Source: Clostridiales bacterium
Lineage (GTDB): Bacteria > Bacillota > Clostridia > Oscillospirales > Acutalibacteraceae
DNA length: 20,354 nt
Assembly (NCBI GenBank): GCA_019416395.1
Contig: DXXH01000024.1
Coordinates: forward strand, 1-20,354
Direction of reading: 5' to 3'
Part shown: one piece after another, positions 1 to 6,795 of the stretch
Layout of the letters: each line of letters starts with the position of its first letter
How positions within the stretch are numbered: the first letter of the stretch is position 1
Program-made: the position numbers and the translations under genes
The notes under the pieces: model-generated
The model's input: only the letters and a program-made list of their open reading frames with translations
Databases searched by the model: none
What the model was told of the DNA's origin: nothing

Positions 1-1
1 G

Positions 2-196
2 GTTTGCATCGATAAGAATAAGTGCGTTGGGTGTTATACCTGCGTGCTGGTATGTCCCTACGGCGCGTTGCGGCCCTCTCCTGAAGGCCCCATGGAAAAG
101 TGCGAGCTCTGCTTGGAAAATTCCTGTGGGGAGCCTGCTTGCGTAGCGGGTTGTCCCAACCGGGCCATTATCTTTGAGGAAAAGGAGGAACCGTGA
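2..196 (+). CDS. 4Fe-4S ferredoxin-type subunit (3' part), split glutamate synthase operon
   Basis: This is the last 64 codons of a gene that begins before the window. It encodes an electron-transfer protein with two cysteine clusters. The first is CVGCYTCVLVCP (CxxCxxCxxxCP). The second is CELC followed by CGEPACVAGCP, which is the HycB/NrfC-like dicluster pattern. The product should bind two [4Fe-4S] clusters in the cytoplasm and shuttle electrons between the flavoprotein encoded next and an FMN-containing synthase subunit. The stop codon lies one base before the ATG of the oxidoreductase gene, and that gene's ribosome site sits inside this frame, so the two are translationally coupled. The assignment to glutamate synthase comes from the neighbours: a GXGXG subunit follows two genes later. 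The missing N-terminus prevents a length comparison. A generic oxidoreductase ferredoxin subunit is the alternative. Confidence 0.85.
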   Translation, partial: VCIDKNKCVGCYTCVLVCPYGALRPSPEGPMEKCELCLENSCGEPACVAGCPNRAIIFEEKEEP

Positions 197-197
197 C

Positions 198-1424
198 ATG
201 GATTATGTATTGATCGGGAATTCCGCAGCGGCGATTGGCTGTGTGGAAGGAATCCGTCAAGTGGATAAAACGGGAAAGATCACTGTGATTGCCAGTGAAA
301 AATACCACACCTATTCCCGGCCCCTGATTTCCTATCTTTTAGAGGGAAAGACCGACCAGGAGCGCATGAAGTACCGGCCTGACTCCTATTACCAGGAGCT
401 GGGGGTGGAAACCAAGCTGGGTCAAAAGGCTGTTTCGATCAAGCCAGAGGAGCATGAGGTGGTGTTGGAGAGCGGGGAAAAAGTTCCCTATGGAAAGCTG
501 CTGGTGGCAACAGGTTCCACGCCCTTTGTCCCCCCGATGGAAGGCCTGGAAACGGTGGATCAGAAATTCACCTTCCTGTCACTGGACGACGCTAAGGCTT
601 TGGAATCCGCGTTGACTCCGGAAACCCGGGTGTTTATTGTAGGTGCCGGATTGATTGGACTGAAGTGCGCCGAAGGCATTGCCCATCGGGTGGCGTCCAT
701 TCAGGTGGCAGATTTGGCGGACCGGGTTCTGCCCAGCATTCTCGACGAGGCGGGAGCCCAGCGCGTGCAGGCTGTTTTGGAGCATCAGGGAATGGAATTT
801 TTCCTGGGGGACAGCGTGGCCAAGTTCCAGGGGAATACCGCTATGTTGAAGAGCGGGAAAAAGGTGGAATTTGACGTCTTGGTGCTGGCGGTAGGCGTTC
901 GGCCCAATGTGGAGTTGGTGAAGGACGCAGGGGGCGAAGTGAACCGGGGCATTGTCACCGATGACAGTGGGCTGACTTCCTTGCCCGACGTGTACGCTGC
1001 CGGGGACTGCTGCGAAAGTTTGGATATTACCAGCGGAGAGCACCGAGTGTTGGCGTTGCTGCCCAACGCTTACCTGCAAGGGGAGTGCGCAGGGAAAAAC
1101 ATGGCGGGTGAGGAAACCCATTTTACCAACGCCGTGCCCATGAACGCCATTGGATTTTTCGATTTGCACTTGATTACGGCAGGCAGTTACCGTGGGGAAA
1201 AGCTGGTAACGGAAGATAAGGGTTCCTACAAGGTGTTCTTTGTAGAGGACGGACTGCTGAAAGGGTTTATCCTGGTAGGGGACTGCCTGGAAAACGCAGG
1301 GGTGTATACAGCGCTCATTCGGGAGCGGGTGCCCCTGGATACAGTTGATTTTGATTTATTGCGGGAAAAGCCACAATTCATGGCTTTTTCCCAGGAAAAA
1401 CGGCGGCAGATGTTTGGCCGGTAA
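198..1424 (+). CDS. FAD/NAD(P)-dependent oxidoreductase, glutamate synthase-associated
   Basis: A 408-aa pyridine nucleotide-disulfide-type flavoprotein. It has an N-terminal FAD-binding Rossmann segment (IGNSAAAIG, residues 6-14), an LLVATGS motif (101-107), an NAD(P)-binding IVGAGLIG (147-154) and the second FAD motif DVYAAGD (264-270). There is no CxxxxC redox disulfide near the first motif, so it is a NirB/NADH-oxidase-like electron-transfer module rather than a disulfide reductase. It probably passes NAD(P)H electrons through the adjacent 4Fe-4S protein to the FMN synthase subunit of a split glutamate synthase. The ATG at 198 is chosen because an AAGGAGGAA ribosome site ends 7 bases upstream. 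An in-frame TTG at 174 would place the start before that site. The 24-base gap to the GXGXG gene supports one operon. The electron donor (NADH or NADPH) cannot be read from the sequence. Confidence 0.88.
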   Translation: MDYVLIGNSAAAIGCVEGIRQVDKTGKITVIASEKYHTYSRPLISYLLEGKTDQERMKYRPDSYYQELGVETKLGQKAVSIKPEEHEVVLESGEKVPYGKLLVATGSTPFVPPMEGLETVDQKFTFLSLDDAKALESALTPETRVFIVGAGLIGLKCAEGIAHRVASIQVADLADRVLPSILDEAGAQRVQAVLEHQGMEFFLGDSVAKFQGNTAMLKSGKKVEFDVLVLAVGVRPNVELVKDAGGEVNRGIVTDDSGLTSLPDVYAAGDCCESLDITSGEHRVLALLPNAYLQGECAGKNMAGEETHFTNAVPMNAIGFFDLHLITAGSYRGEKLVTEDKGSYKVFFVEDGLLKGFILVGDCLENAGVYTALIRERVPLDTVDFDLLREKPQFMAFSQEKRRQMFGR

Positions 1425-1448
1425 CTTGGAGAAAGGTGGGAAAATGGC

Positions 1449-2108
1449 ATGCAAACGCAACAGACGGAATTTGCCATAGGCCAGCGGTATATAGGCGCAG
1501 GGGCCGGAGAAGGAGCGTATTCTGTGAGCCAGGTGCCCGGCAACGCTCTGGGGGCTTACTTGGACGGGGCGAAAATCGAGGTATTTTGCAACGCCCAGGA
1601 CGCTACAGGGGACACTATGAACGACGGGGAAATCATTGTCCATGGCAGCAGCGGGGACGCTACTGGATACGCCATGCGGGGTGGTTCCATCTACATTGAG
1701 AAGGACGCGGGATATCGTTGCGGTATTCATATGAAGGAATATCAGACCAAGGTGCCGATGATTGTCATTGGCGGCCGCTGCGGCAGCTTTTTAGGGGAAT
1801 ACCAGGCCGGCGGGATTATCCTGGTGTTGGGCATTGGCTGGGAAGACCGGTGTCCTGTAGGGAATTTCTGCGGTACCGGTATGCATGGCGGCCGCATCTA
1901 TCTGCGCACCACCCATCTGCCCCCGGATTTGCCGGAGCAGGTAGTGGTGTCCGATGGCACTGAGGAAGATTTGACCCGGTTGCGCCCCTTGATTGAAAAG
2001 TATTGTCAGTGCTTTGGGGGCGAGATGGATTCCTTGCTTTCCTCTCATTACTACGTGCTGACTCCCAACACGAAAAACCCCTATAAACAGCTTTACGTAA
2101 ACAACTGA
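1449..2108 (+). CDS. GXGXG-domain protein, glutamate synthase domain-3 subunit (GltB3-like)
   Basis: A 219-aa protein consisting almost entirely of the right-handed beta-helix with repeated Gly-x-x-Gly-x-x-x-Gly turns found at the C-terminus of the large subunit of glutamate synthase. Examples are the stretches around GDTMNDGEIIVHG, GDATGYAMRGG and GRCGSFLGEYQAGG. In bacterial GltB this domain is fused to amidotransferase and FMN domains. In archaea and many Clostridia it is a separate polypeptide, as here. Its role is structural, linking the glutaminase and synthase centres. A related GXGXG subunit occurs in tungsten formylmethanofuran dehydrogenase (FwdC), but the ferredoxin plus FAD-oxidoreductase neighbours favour glutamate synthase. 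The ATG at 1449 follows AAAGGTGGG with 8 bases of spacing. An out-of-frame ATG lies at 1444. It is the last gene of the operon, with a terminator 16 bases after the stop. Confidence 0.85.
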   Translation: MQTQQTEFAIGQRYIGAGAGEGAYSVSQVPGNALGAYLDGAKIEVFCNAQDATGDTMNDGEIIVHGSSGDATGYAMRGGSIYIEKDAGYRCGIHMKEYQTKVPMIVIGGRCGSFLGEYQAGGIILVLGIGWEDRCPVGNFCGTGMHGGRIYLRTTHLPPDLPEQVVVSDGTEEDLTRLRPLIEKYCQCFGGEMDSLLSSHYYVLTPNTKNPYKQLYVNN

Positions 2109-2123
2109 TTGTTTTGGAATGGG

Positions 2124-2161
2124 AAAAGGCCGGACAGTGGAAACCCGCTGTCCGGCCTTTT
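2124..2161 (+). terminator. Intrinsic terminator of the glutamate synthase operon
   Basis: A GC-rich inverted repeat pairs AAAAGGCCGGACAG (2124-2137) with CTGTCCGGCCTTTT (2148-2161), with a G.T and two G-C pairs extending towards a small loop. It ends in a TTTT run on the plus strand. The arm read on the minus strand also ends TTTTCCC, so it probably stops the converging esterase transcript as well. The sequence from 2162 to 2272 shows no gene and no other clear structure. Confidence 0.88.
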
Positions 2162-2272
2162 GGCTTGCGTGTCTAGTTTTCAAAGGGATAGAAAAGAACG
2201 AAGCCGGTGTGCCGCAGAATATGGACCTTGGAAGGAACTGCATCCCCCATGGGAAAAGGTTGAAACTGACGC

Positions 2273-3853
2273 TTAAAATACCCAGGCGTTGCCGCTTTCC
2301 CCGTCCTCGTCCTCTACTGGGGCGGGCTGGAACTGGAAGGGGGGCTTATACTGTTCCACCAAGGGAAGCAGTTCGTCGTGCATGTTTTCTTTCACCGAGC
2401 ACACATCGTCGAACACCATGGTAATGGTTTTTCCGTCTTGGCAGGGATCCCACTGGGGCAGACCTTCCACATTGGGATTACCGGTGCGGGCGAAATTCAC
2501 AAAGGCGCCGGACATCACTTTGTCCAGCATGTCCCCGTTTTCCTGCTGGCAGATGGGAATCAGGTCAGCGTTGTGGAAGAAATAGGGGATATCGGAGCAG
2601 TGCCAGGCCGCCCGGCCGCCGTCGTAGTCGAAAATCTTGGCAAACATATAGTTGTAAACGGGAGCGCTGGCTTCCTTGGCCTTTTTGACCACGTACCTGT
2701 CGCTGTCGGGCAGGAAGAAGGTTTCCAGATCCGTGGCGTAAATCTCATTTTTGCCAGGATAGACTTTCCGGAACGCAGACAGGATCTTCTCGCCGCCCTC
2801 GTCTCCAAAGTAATCTTTTACGTACTTTTCCCGCTCTTCCACGGAAAGCTTGGAGCGGTCGCCGTAATCCTGGATCATGCCGAATTCCGCAATGACCGTC
2901 CCTACCATGGTGGGGATTTTCAAAGAGGCGGGGCTGAAATCCTCGTCCAGGGGATCGCAGGTATAGTACTTGTTGGGCTGCGGTGCCCAATTGACCCGTT
3001 TCCCCTGGTCCATCATGGCTTTGGTGGCGTTGTTGACTGCCCAGATAAACTGGGGGACCGAGACCTTTTCCAGCTTTTCTACGTCTTTTTCCTCAATGCG
3101 CAGGTTTTTCAGGATTTCCAAAACCAGCTCTTTGGAAGAGCACTCCGTGGCAAAGCTGGCGCTGGGAATGACGCCGGACATAACGATCATCTTGTGGAAT
3201 AAGCCTTCGGCTTCGGGGATCTGTCCCAGTACCGTAACTTTTCCACCGCCGCCGGACTGGCCGAAAATAGTCACGTTGTCCGGGTCGCCTCCAAAGCAGG
3301 CGATGTTGTCCCGTACCCAGCGGAGAGCCTCTACCAGGTCGGCCATGCCTACGTTCACCGAGTTCCAATACTTCTCTCCGAAGTCGGACATATCCAAATA
3401 GCCAAAGGCGTTTAAGCGGTGGTTGACGGACACCACCACCACGTCGTCTTTTTTGGCCAGGTTGAATCCATCATAGCATACCTGTTCGATGGAAGAACCG
3501 GCAGCGTACCCGCCGCCATGGATCCAGAACATGACGGGACGTTTGGCGTTGGGATCGCAGCTTTTGGTCCACACGTTCAAGTATTGGCAGTGCTCCGAAG
3601 AGGGCCAGAAGCGGTGGGGGGTCATCACTTCGCCAGTGGGCATAGGCTCTCCCAGTACAGGACAGATCATGCCATAGCTGCCCGCATCTTTGACCCCTTC
3701 CCAGGCGGGGACAGGCTCAGGCATTTGGAACCGCTTAGCCTTAGCGTAACGGATTCCATAAAAATGGTCCACACCGTCGAACCGGAATCCACGCAGTTTC
3801 CCTTTAGGCGTGGAGACGATGGGGCTTGTTTTGTTCATGACAAATTCTTTCAT
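2273..3853 (-). CDS. Type-B carboxylesterase (alpha/beta-hydrolase, PnbA-like)
   Basis: A 526-aa serine esterase of the carboxylesterase/cholinesterase family. Visible hallmarks are the oxyanion-hole HGGG (112-115), the EHCQYLNVW segment typical of the family (87-95) and the nucleophile elbow FGQSGGG with Ser200. The probable acid Glu323 lies in VIAEFG and the probable catalytic His418 in AWHCSDIPYFF. The length fits the family (about 480-550 aa). There is no signal peptide or lipobox, so it should act in the cytoplasm on small carboxyl esters. The substrate cannot be deduced. The ATG at 3853 follows GGGAGGTA (3863-3870) at 9 bases. An internal ATG five codons later is less well spaced. It stands alone, flanked by terminators on both sides, with a plausible promoter at 3903-3932. 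Because no export signal is visible, a role on imported acetyl- or feruloyl-type esters is only a guess. Confidence 0.9.
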   Translation of the reverse strand: MKEFVMNKTSPIVSTPKGKLRGFRFDGVDHFYGIRYAKAKRFQMPEPVPAWEGVKDAGSYGMICPVLGEPMPTGEVMTPHRFWPSSEHCQYLNVWTKSCDPNAKRPVMFWIHGGGYAAGSSIEQVCYDGFNLAKKDDVVVVSVNHRLNAFGYLDMSDFGEKYWNSVNVGMADLVEALRWVRDNIACFGGDPDNVTIFGQSGGGGKVTVLGQIPEAEGLFHKMIVMSGVIPSASFATECSSKELVLEILKNLRIEEKDVEKLEKVSVPQFIWAVNNATKAMMDQGKRVNWAPQPNKYYTCDPLDEDFSPASLKIPTMVGTVIAEFGMIQDYGDRSKLSVEEREKYVKDYFGDEGGEKILSAFRKVYPGKNEIYATDLETFFLPDSDRYVVKKAKEASAPVYNYMFAKIFDYDGGRAAWHCSDIPYFFHNADLIPICQQENGDMLDKVMSGAFVNFARTGNPNVEGLPQWDPCQDGKTITMVFDDVCSVKENMHDELLPLVEQYKPPFQFQPAPVEDEDGESGNAWVF

Positions 3854-3902
3854 GATTCCATGTACCTCCCAAAGTATTCAAACAGTAAAAAATAGTAGTT
3901 TC

Positions 3903-3932
3903 ATTTTACTATGGATTCCTGGGAAAACTCAA
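3903..3932 (-). promoter_or_regulatory. Probable sigma-A promoter of the esterase gene
   Basis: On the minus strand TTGAGT (3932-3927) is followed after 18 bases by TAAAAT (3908-3903), about 50 bases before the esterase ATG. Both hexamers deviate from consensus, so activity is likely modest or activator-dependent. Confidence 0.45.
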
Positions 3933-3995
3933 CTATTTTCCGGACATGATTTTTTGAAAAATAGACATTCTCAACGATATGGATTGGAAATCGGG

Positions 3996-4035
3996 AAAAA
4001 AGAAAGCGGCTAGGCCATTGCCTGCCGCTTTCTTT
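3996..4035 (-). terminator. Intrinsic terminator of the ECF sigma/anti-sigma operon, overlapping the stop codon
   Basis: AGAAAGCGGC (4001-4010) pairs with GCCGCTTTCT (4024-4033), extended by two A-T pairs. Read on the minus strand the hairpin is followed by a T run (4000-3996). The anti-sigma stop codon TAA (4036-4034) overlaps the first arm of the stem, so the coding sequence runs straight into its terminator. Confidence 0.85.
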
Positions 4036-5926
4036 AGGTGGTTTCTTTTCCTTCGCTGGATACTCCGCTGTCAGCCAGTTGGGTGGCCAGTTCCTCTTCT
4101 AAGGTGCTCCCAGTGAAATGAGAGGTTTGGGTGTGCGTACCCATCACTTCGTCGAACTGCTTGCAGAAGGTCTGCGAGACATCAGACACCAGAATTTCGC
4201 CGGTTTCACTGTCCACTAAATAGAAATGGGTGGACGTGGAACCAGCTACACCTGTGGGGGAATCCATACCCGTAATACGGAACCGCAGCACTTTGTATTC
4301 TGTCCCTTGAGTATCCGTGGGATCCAGATAACTCTCTGTGTAGGAATATGAGGTGTCTTGGTAGATGGAGTGGTCCTCGGAAGTGGCATTGTAATTGTCT
4401 GGTGTTACCGAAGGATAGATCCCCATCAAAACGCTTTCTGTAGAGGTCTCATTGTACCAGTACAGTTCTACCGGGCGATAGTCCAGGTCTTGTGTGGTGA
4501 AGTTTATCTCCACATAGCCATCTCCCGGATTGGGCGGGGAACAAATATAGCCGTTTTCGGGAGTGGGAGTGCGGTCTAAACTGGCGCTGAGACGGTAGTC
4601 CAGCTTTTGCCGCCCTGTGGACATGTAATTTTGGCTGGAGTAAACCGAGCCTTGTTCCAGGTCGATGGTGAATTCCGCCGTCACCCGGTTGCTGGTGGGA
4701 TTTTCTTCCGCAAGGCCGCTATAAAGTGCGGGATTGTACTCATACAAGGTGAGGATCAACTTGGTGGTGGACTGAGAAGGGGGCTGGAAATAGAAGAGCA
4801 ACTGATAGTTTTGATCTGGGGATGGGGAAGTGTACAAACCCTCTTGTGAAATATAGGCTGTGTCCGATCTGGGGAAATCCATGGAGGAAATCACTTCCCC
4901 GTCTCGGGTGGTCAGCTGGGGATAGACCCCGATGGGGACTTCATACCCTTCCGGCACATTCATAAAAGGCGCCAGCAGCAGGGAATCCATGGTGCCAAAA
5001 TAGGGAATGGACAATTGGGCGAAAACGCAGGAAGGGGAAACTTCTACCTGTTCCAGTGTGATGCCATTGTCTACCGTGGATGTGTCCTTCGCCAGTGTAT
5101 ACCTGGCGTCGGTGATGACGGTGAAGGCAGCGGAACAGTTGAAATCCATGGAGAGAATATTCCCGTAATCGTCGATGGCATAGAGGGAGGGGATGAACCA
5201 GTTAACCGCCAGCTCCGTGTAATGGGGTTGCTGTTCCGGCAGTTTGTAGAGCCAACTGCCCTGACAATGGGTAATATCTGTGCCTGTGTTTGAGGAACTT
5301 CCGTCCCAGGTGAAGAAAGTCTGGGCATTCAAAAACAGGCTTTCCAGCTGCTTTTCATTGACCGTGAGATAGCTGGTGTCGGTAGTACCTTCATAAGGCT
5401 CAGAGCAGAAAGAGACCATCTCACAGCCGGCCAGGGCAGGATCCCAAAGATCCAGGCTGGTATCCAGGTGCAGATAAAGGCCATCGCTCCAGGCGTTTTC
5501 TATGGTCAGGGTCCCGCCTTCGCCCTCAAAGCTCATGGGCTCGAATTCCGGGACGTCCGGCAGGGCTTCTTCTAAATGGCTATCGTCCCAGGTGGGCTGG
5601 GGGCTGGGAGAAGGAGTTTTCTCTTCTGTTTTGTTCAGCTCCTGGAAGATTTGCCCCACGCCGGGGATGCTTTCCATGAGCACAGGGTTAACCAGGTAGG
5701 CCCCATAAGAGCCGGCGGCCACCAAAACCAGGCAGGCGGCCAGAGCCGCACAGGCACGGAACGCAGTCTGGCGGAAGGGGCGGCGTTTTACGGGAAGTTC
5801 GTCGGGCAGGTTGTCGAAGGCGTTTTGGACCGCCTGGAAATAAGACTCCGGGGGTTTATCCACCTGGAGCTTTTGGGCAAGGCGCTTTTGAAAACGCTTA
5901 TCCCGTCGCAAATCATCGTTTTTCAT
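4034..5926 (-). CDS. DUF4179-type membrane-anchored anti-sigma factor
   Basis: A 630-aa protein with a charged cytoplasmic N-terminus of about 53 residues, one hydrophobic span (about 54-79), then the segment NPVLMESIPGVGQIF (80-94). That segment matches the (N)P-x-(F/L)-x-E-x-IP pattern of DUF4179 anti-sigma proteins. A Pro/Ser linker (SPSPQP) follows, and then about 510 residues rich in beta-strand, Asp, Thr and Tyr that should lie outside the membrane. The N-terminal part should hold the partner sigma factor inactive and the large outer part should sense a signal. The start is ATG at 5926, preceded by AAAGGTGG. It overlaps the end of the sigma gene by 14 bases, so the two are translationally coupled. 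A longer open frame up to 5989 exists but lies inside the sigma gene and has no ribosome site. The signal it senses is not known. Confidence 0.82.
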   Translation of the reverse strand: MKNDDLRRDKRFQKRLAQKLQVDKPPESYFQAVQNAFDNLPDELPVKRRPFRQTAFRACAALAACLVLVAAGSYGAYLVNPVLMESIPGVGQIFQELNKTEEKTPSPSPQPTWDDSHLEEALPDVPEFEPMSFEGEGGTLTIENAWSDGLYLHLDTSLDLWDPALAGCEMVSFCSEPYEGTTDTSYLTVNEKQLESLFLNAQTFFTWDGSSSNTGTDITHCQGSWLYKLPEQQPHYTELAVNWFIPSLYAIDDYGNILSMDFNCSAAFTVITDARYTLAKDTSTVDNGITLEQVEVSPSCVFAQLSIPYFGTMDSLLLAPFMNVPEGYEVPIGVYPQLTTRDGEVISSMDFPRSDTAYISQEGLYTSPSPDQNYQLLFYFQPPSQSTTKLILTLYEYNPALYSGLAEENPTSNRVTAEFTIDLEQGSVYSSQNYMSTGRQKLDYRLSASLDRTPTPENGYICSPPNPGDGYVEINFTTQDLDYRPVELYWYNETSTESVLMGIYPSVTPDNYNATSEDHSIYQDTSYSYTESYLDPTDTQGTEYKVLRFRITGMDSPTGVAGSTSTHFYLVDSETGEILVSDVSQTFCKQFDEVMGTHTQTSHFTGSTLEEELATQLADSGVSSEGKETT

Positions 5927-6446
5927 GGCGCGCCACCACCTTTCCATACTCCCGTTCCTCATAGGCTTCCCGGAATTTTTTTCGCCCATGGGAAAGCCGT
6001 TGTTTTACGGCGCCTTCGCTGATCGAAAGCATTCCGGCAATATCCTTTACGGAAATGTCGTTTAAGTAATAGAGGGTCAATACCAGTCGGTCATTTTCCC
6101 CCAGGTCCTGCAGTATGCGCTGCACGTCCAGGGAGGTTTCCCGTTCCTCGCTGACGCCCTCTTCTGGCAAAATTTCCAAGGGCACCAGGCCCTTTTGCTG
6201 CCGCAGCAGATCGTAGCAGCAATTTATCAAAATGCGTGTCAGCCAAGTTTTAAAATATTTGGGCTGCCGCAGGTCGCTCAACTTATAAAAGGCCTTGCAG
6301 ATGGTTTCCTGCACTGCGTCCTCCACATCTTCTTCCCGATGGAGAATAGCCTTTGCCGCCCGGTAAAGGGCAAGCTGATTCTGTTCAATCAGGTCCATAA
6401 AGGCGTTTTTATCCCCTCGCTGGGCCTTTCGCACCAGACGCTCCAC
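5913..6446 (-). CDS. ECF-type RNA polymerase sigma factor (sigma-70 family)
   Basis: A 177-aa extracytoplasmic-function sigma factor. Region 2 covers about residues 14-84, with the acidic EEDVEDAVQETICKAF core (promoter melting and core binding) and a KTWLTRILINCCYD helix. Region 4 covers about residues 108-161 and contains the helix-turn-helix VKDIAGMLSISEGAVKQRL that reads the -35 element. No C-terminal extension is present, so regulation is expected through the adjacent anti-sigma gene, whose start overlaps this stop by 14 bases. The start is GTG at 6446, 4 bases after an AAGGAGGA ribosome site (6451-6458). No other start fits that site. It most resembles the SigV/ECF30-like group of Firmicutes, judged by eye only. 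The upstream region contains an ECF-like promoter, suggesting the sigma factor activates its own operon. Confidence 0.93.
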   Translation of the reverse strand: MERLVRKAQRGDKNAFMDLIEQNQLALYRAAKAILHREEDVEDAVQETICKAFYKLSDLRQPKYFKTWLTRILINCCYDLLRQQKGLVPLEILPEEGVSEERETSLDVQRILQDLGENDRLVLTLYYLNDISVKDIAGMLSISEGAVKQRLSHGRKKFREAYEEREYGKVVARHEKR

Positions 6447-6491
6447 GAAATCCTCCTTCTTCCCCCGAGGTCATTCCCCCCAGTTTCCCGA

Positions 6492-6527
6492 TTTATAGAT
6501 TAGACGTTCTACCCTTGTAAAAGGTAA
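6492..6527 (-). promoter_or_regulatory. Overlapping ECF-like and sigma-A-like promoters of the sigma/anti-sigma operon
   Basis: Two promoter readings overlap on the minus strand. The ECF-type reading is TTACC followed by TTTT (-35, TTACC at 6527-6523), then 16 bases from TTACC to CGTC, with CGTCTAAT at 6506-6499. Firmicute ECF promoters typically show an AACC/AAAC-type -35 and a CGTC/CGTA -10 at this spacing. The sigma-A-type reading is TTTACA (6521-6516), 18 bases, TATAAA (6497-6492). The GTG start lies about 45 bases downstream. The arrangement suggests basal housekeeping transcription plus autoactivation. Confidence 0.65.
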
Positions 6528-6535
6528 GCTCTCAC

Positions 6536-6581
6536 GAAAAAATTCCCGGCAGCTTTCCATGAAACGGCGCTTGCCGGGAAT
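6536..6581 (-). terminator. Intrinsic terminator of the GH25/small membrane protein cluster
   Basis: A perfect 10-bp inverted repeat pairs ATTCCCGGCA (6542-6551) with TGCCGGGAAT (6572-6581). Read on the minus strand it ends in a run of six T (6541-6536). It lies just after the 63-aa membrane protein gene and just upstream of the ECF promoter, so it insulates the two transcription units. Confidence 0.88.
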
Positions 6582-6587
6582 GGTTTG

Positions 6588-6779
6588 CTATTTTCCCCGT
6601 TTGATCCGGGCGATTTGAGCGCCGCAGGCAACCCACCAGATAACGGCGCAGAACAGGTTGATGACCACCAGCCAAGGGGAAATCCCCATGGTGGCCTGCA
6701 AAACTGTGACAATACTCCAGATGAGAGCGGCGATTCCGCACAGGGCCGCCGCAAGCAATCTCAGCTTTTTTTCGCTCAT
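6588..6779 (-). CDS. Small two-helix membrane protein, unknown function
   Basis: A 63-aa protein with a short basic start (MSEKKLR), two hydrophobic stretches (about residues 7-28 and 35-52) and a basic tail (ARIKRGK). It is therefore an inner-membrane hairpin protein, probably with both ends in the cytoplasm. I do not recognise a family. The ATG at 6779 is chosen because GGGAGG lies about 10 bases upstream. The open frame extends further, into the end of the GH25 gene, but without a ribosome site. The 16-base gap to the upstream GH25 stop codon and the terminator directly after its own stop indicate that it is the last gene of the GH25 unit. It might be a partner of the membrane-anchored GH25 proteins, which is inference from position only. 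Confidence 0.7.
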   Translation of the reverse strand: MSEKKLRLLAAALCGIAALIWSIVTVLQATMGISPWLVVINLFCAVIWWVACGAQIARIKRGK

Positions 6780-6795
6780 GAGTAAGCTGCCTCCC

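Noticed and set aside
2378..3202. Open frame of 274 codons antisense to the esterase gene
   Set aside because: It has no ribosome site or recognisable domain and lies wholly opposite a clear esterase coding sequence. It is a by-product of high-GC codon use. The same applies to long antisense frames at 9483-10244, 15694-16440 and 19008-19829.
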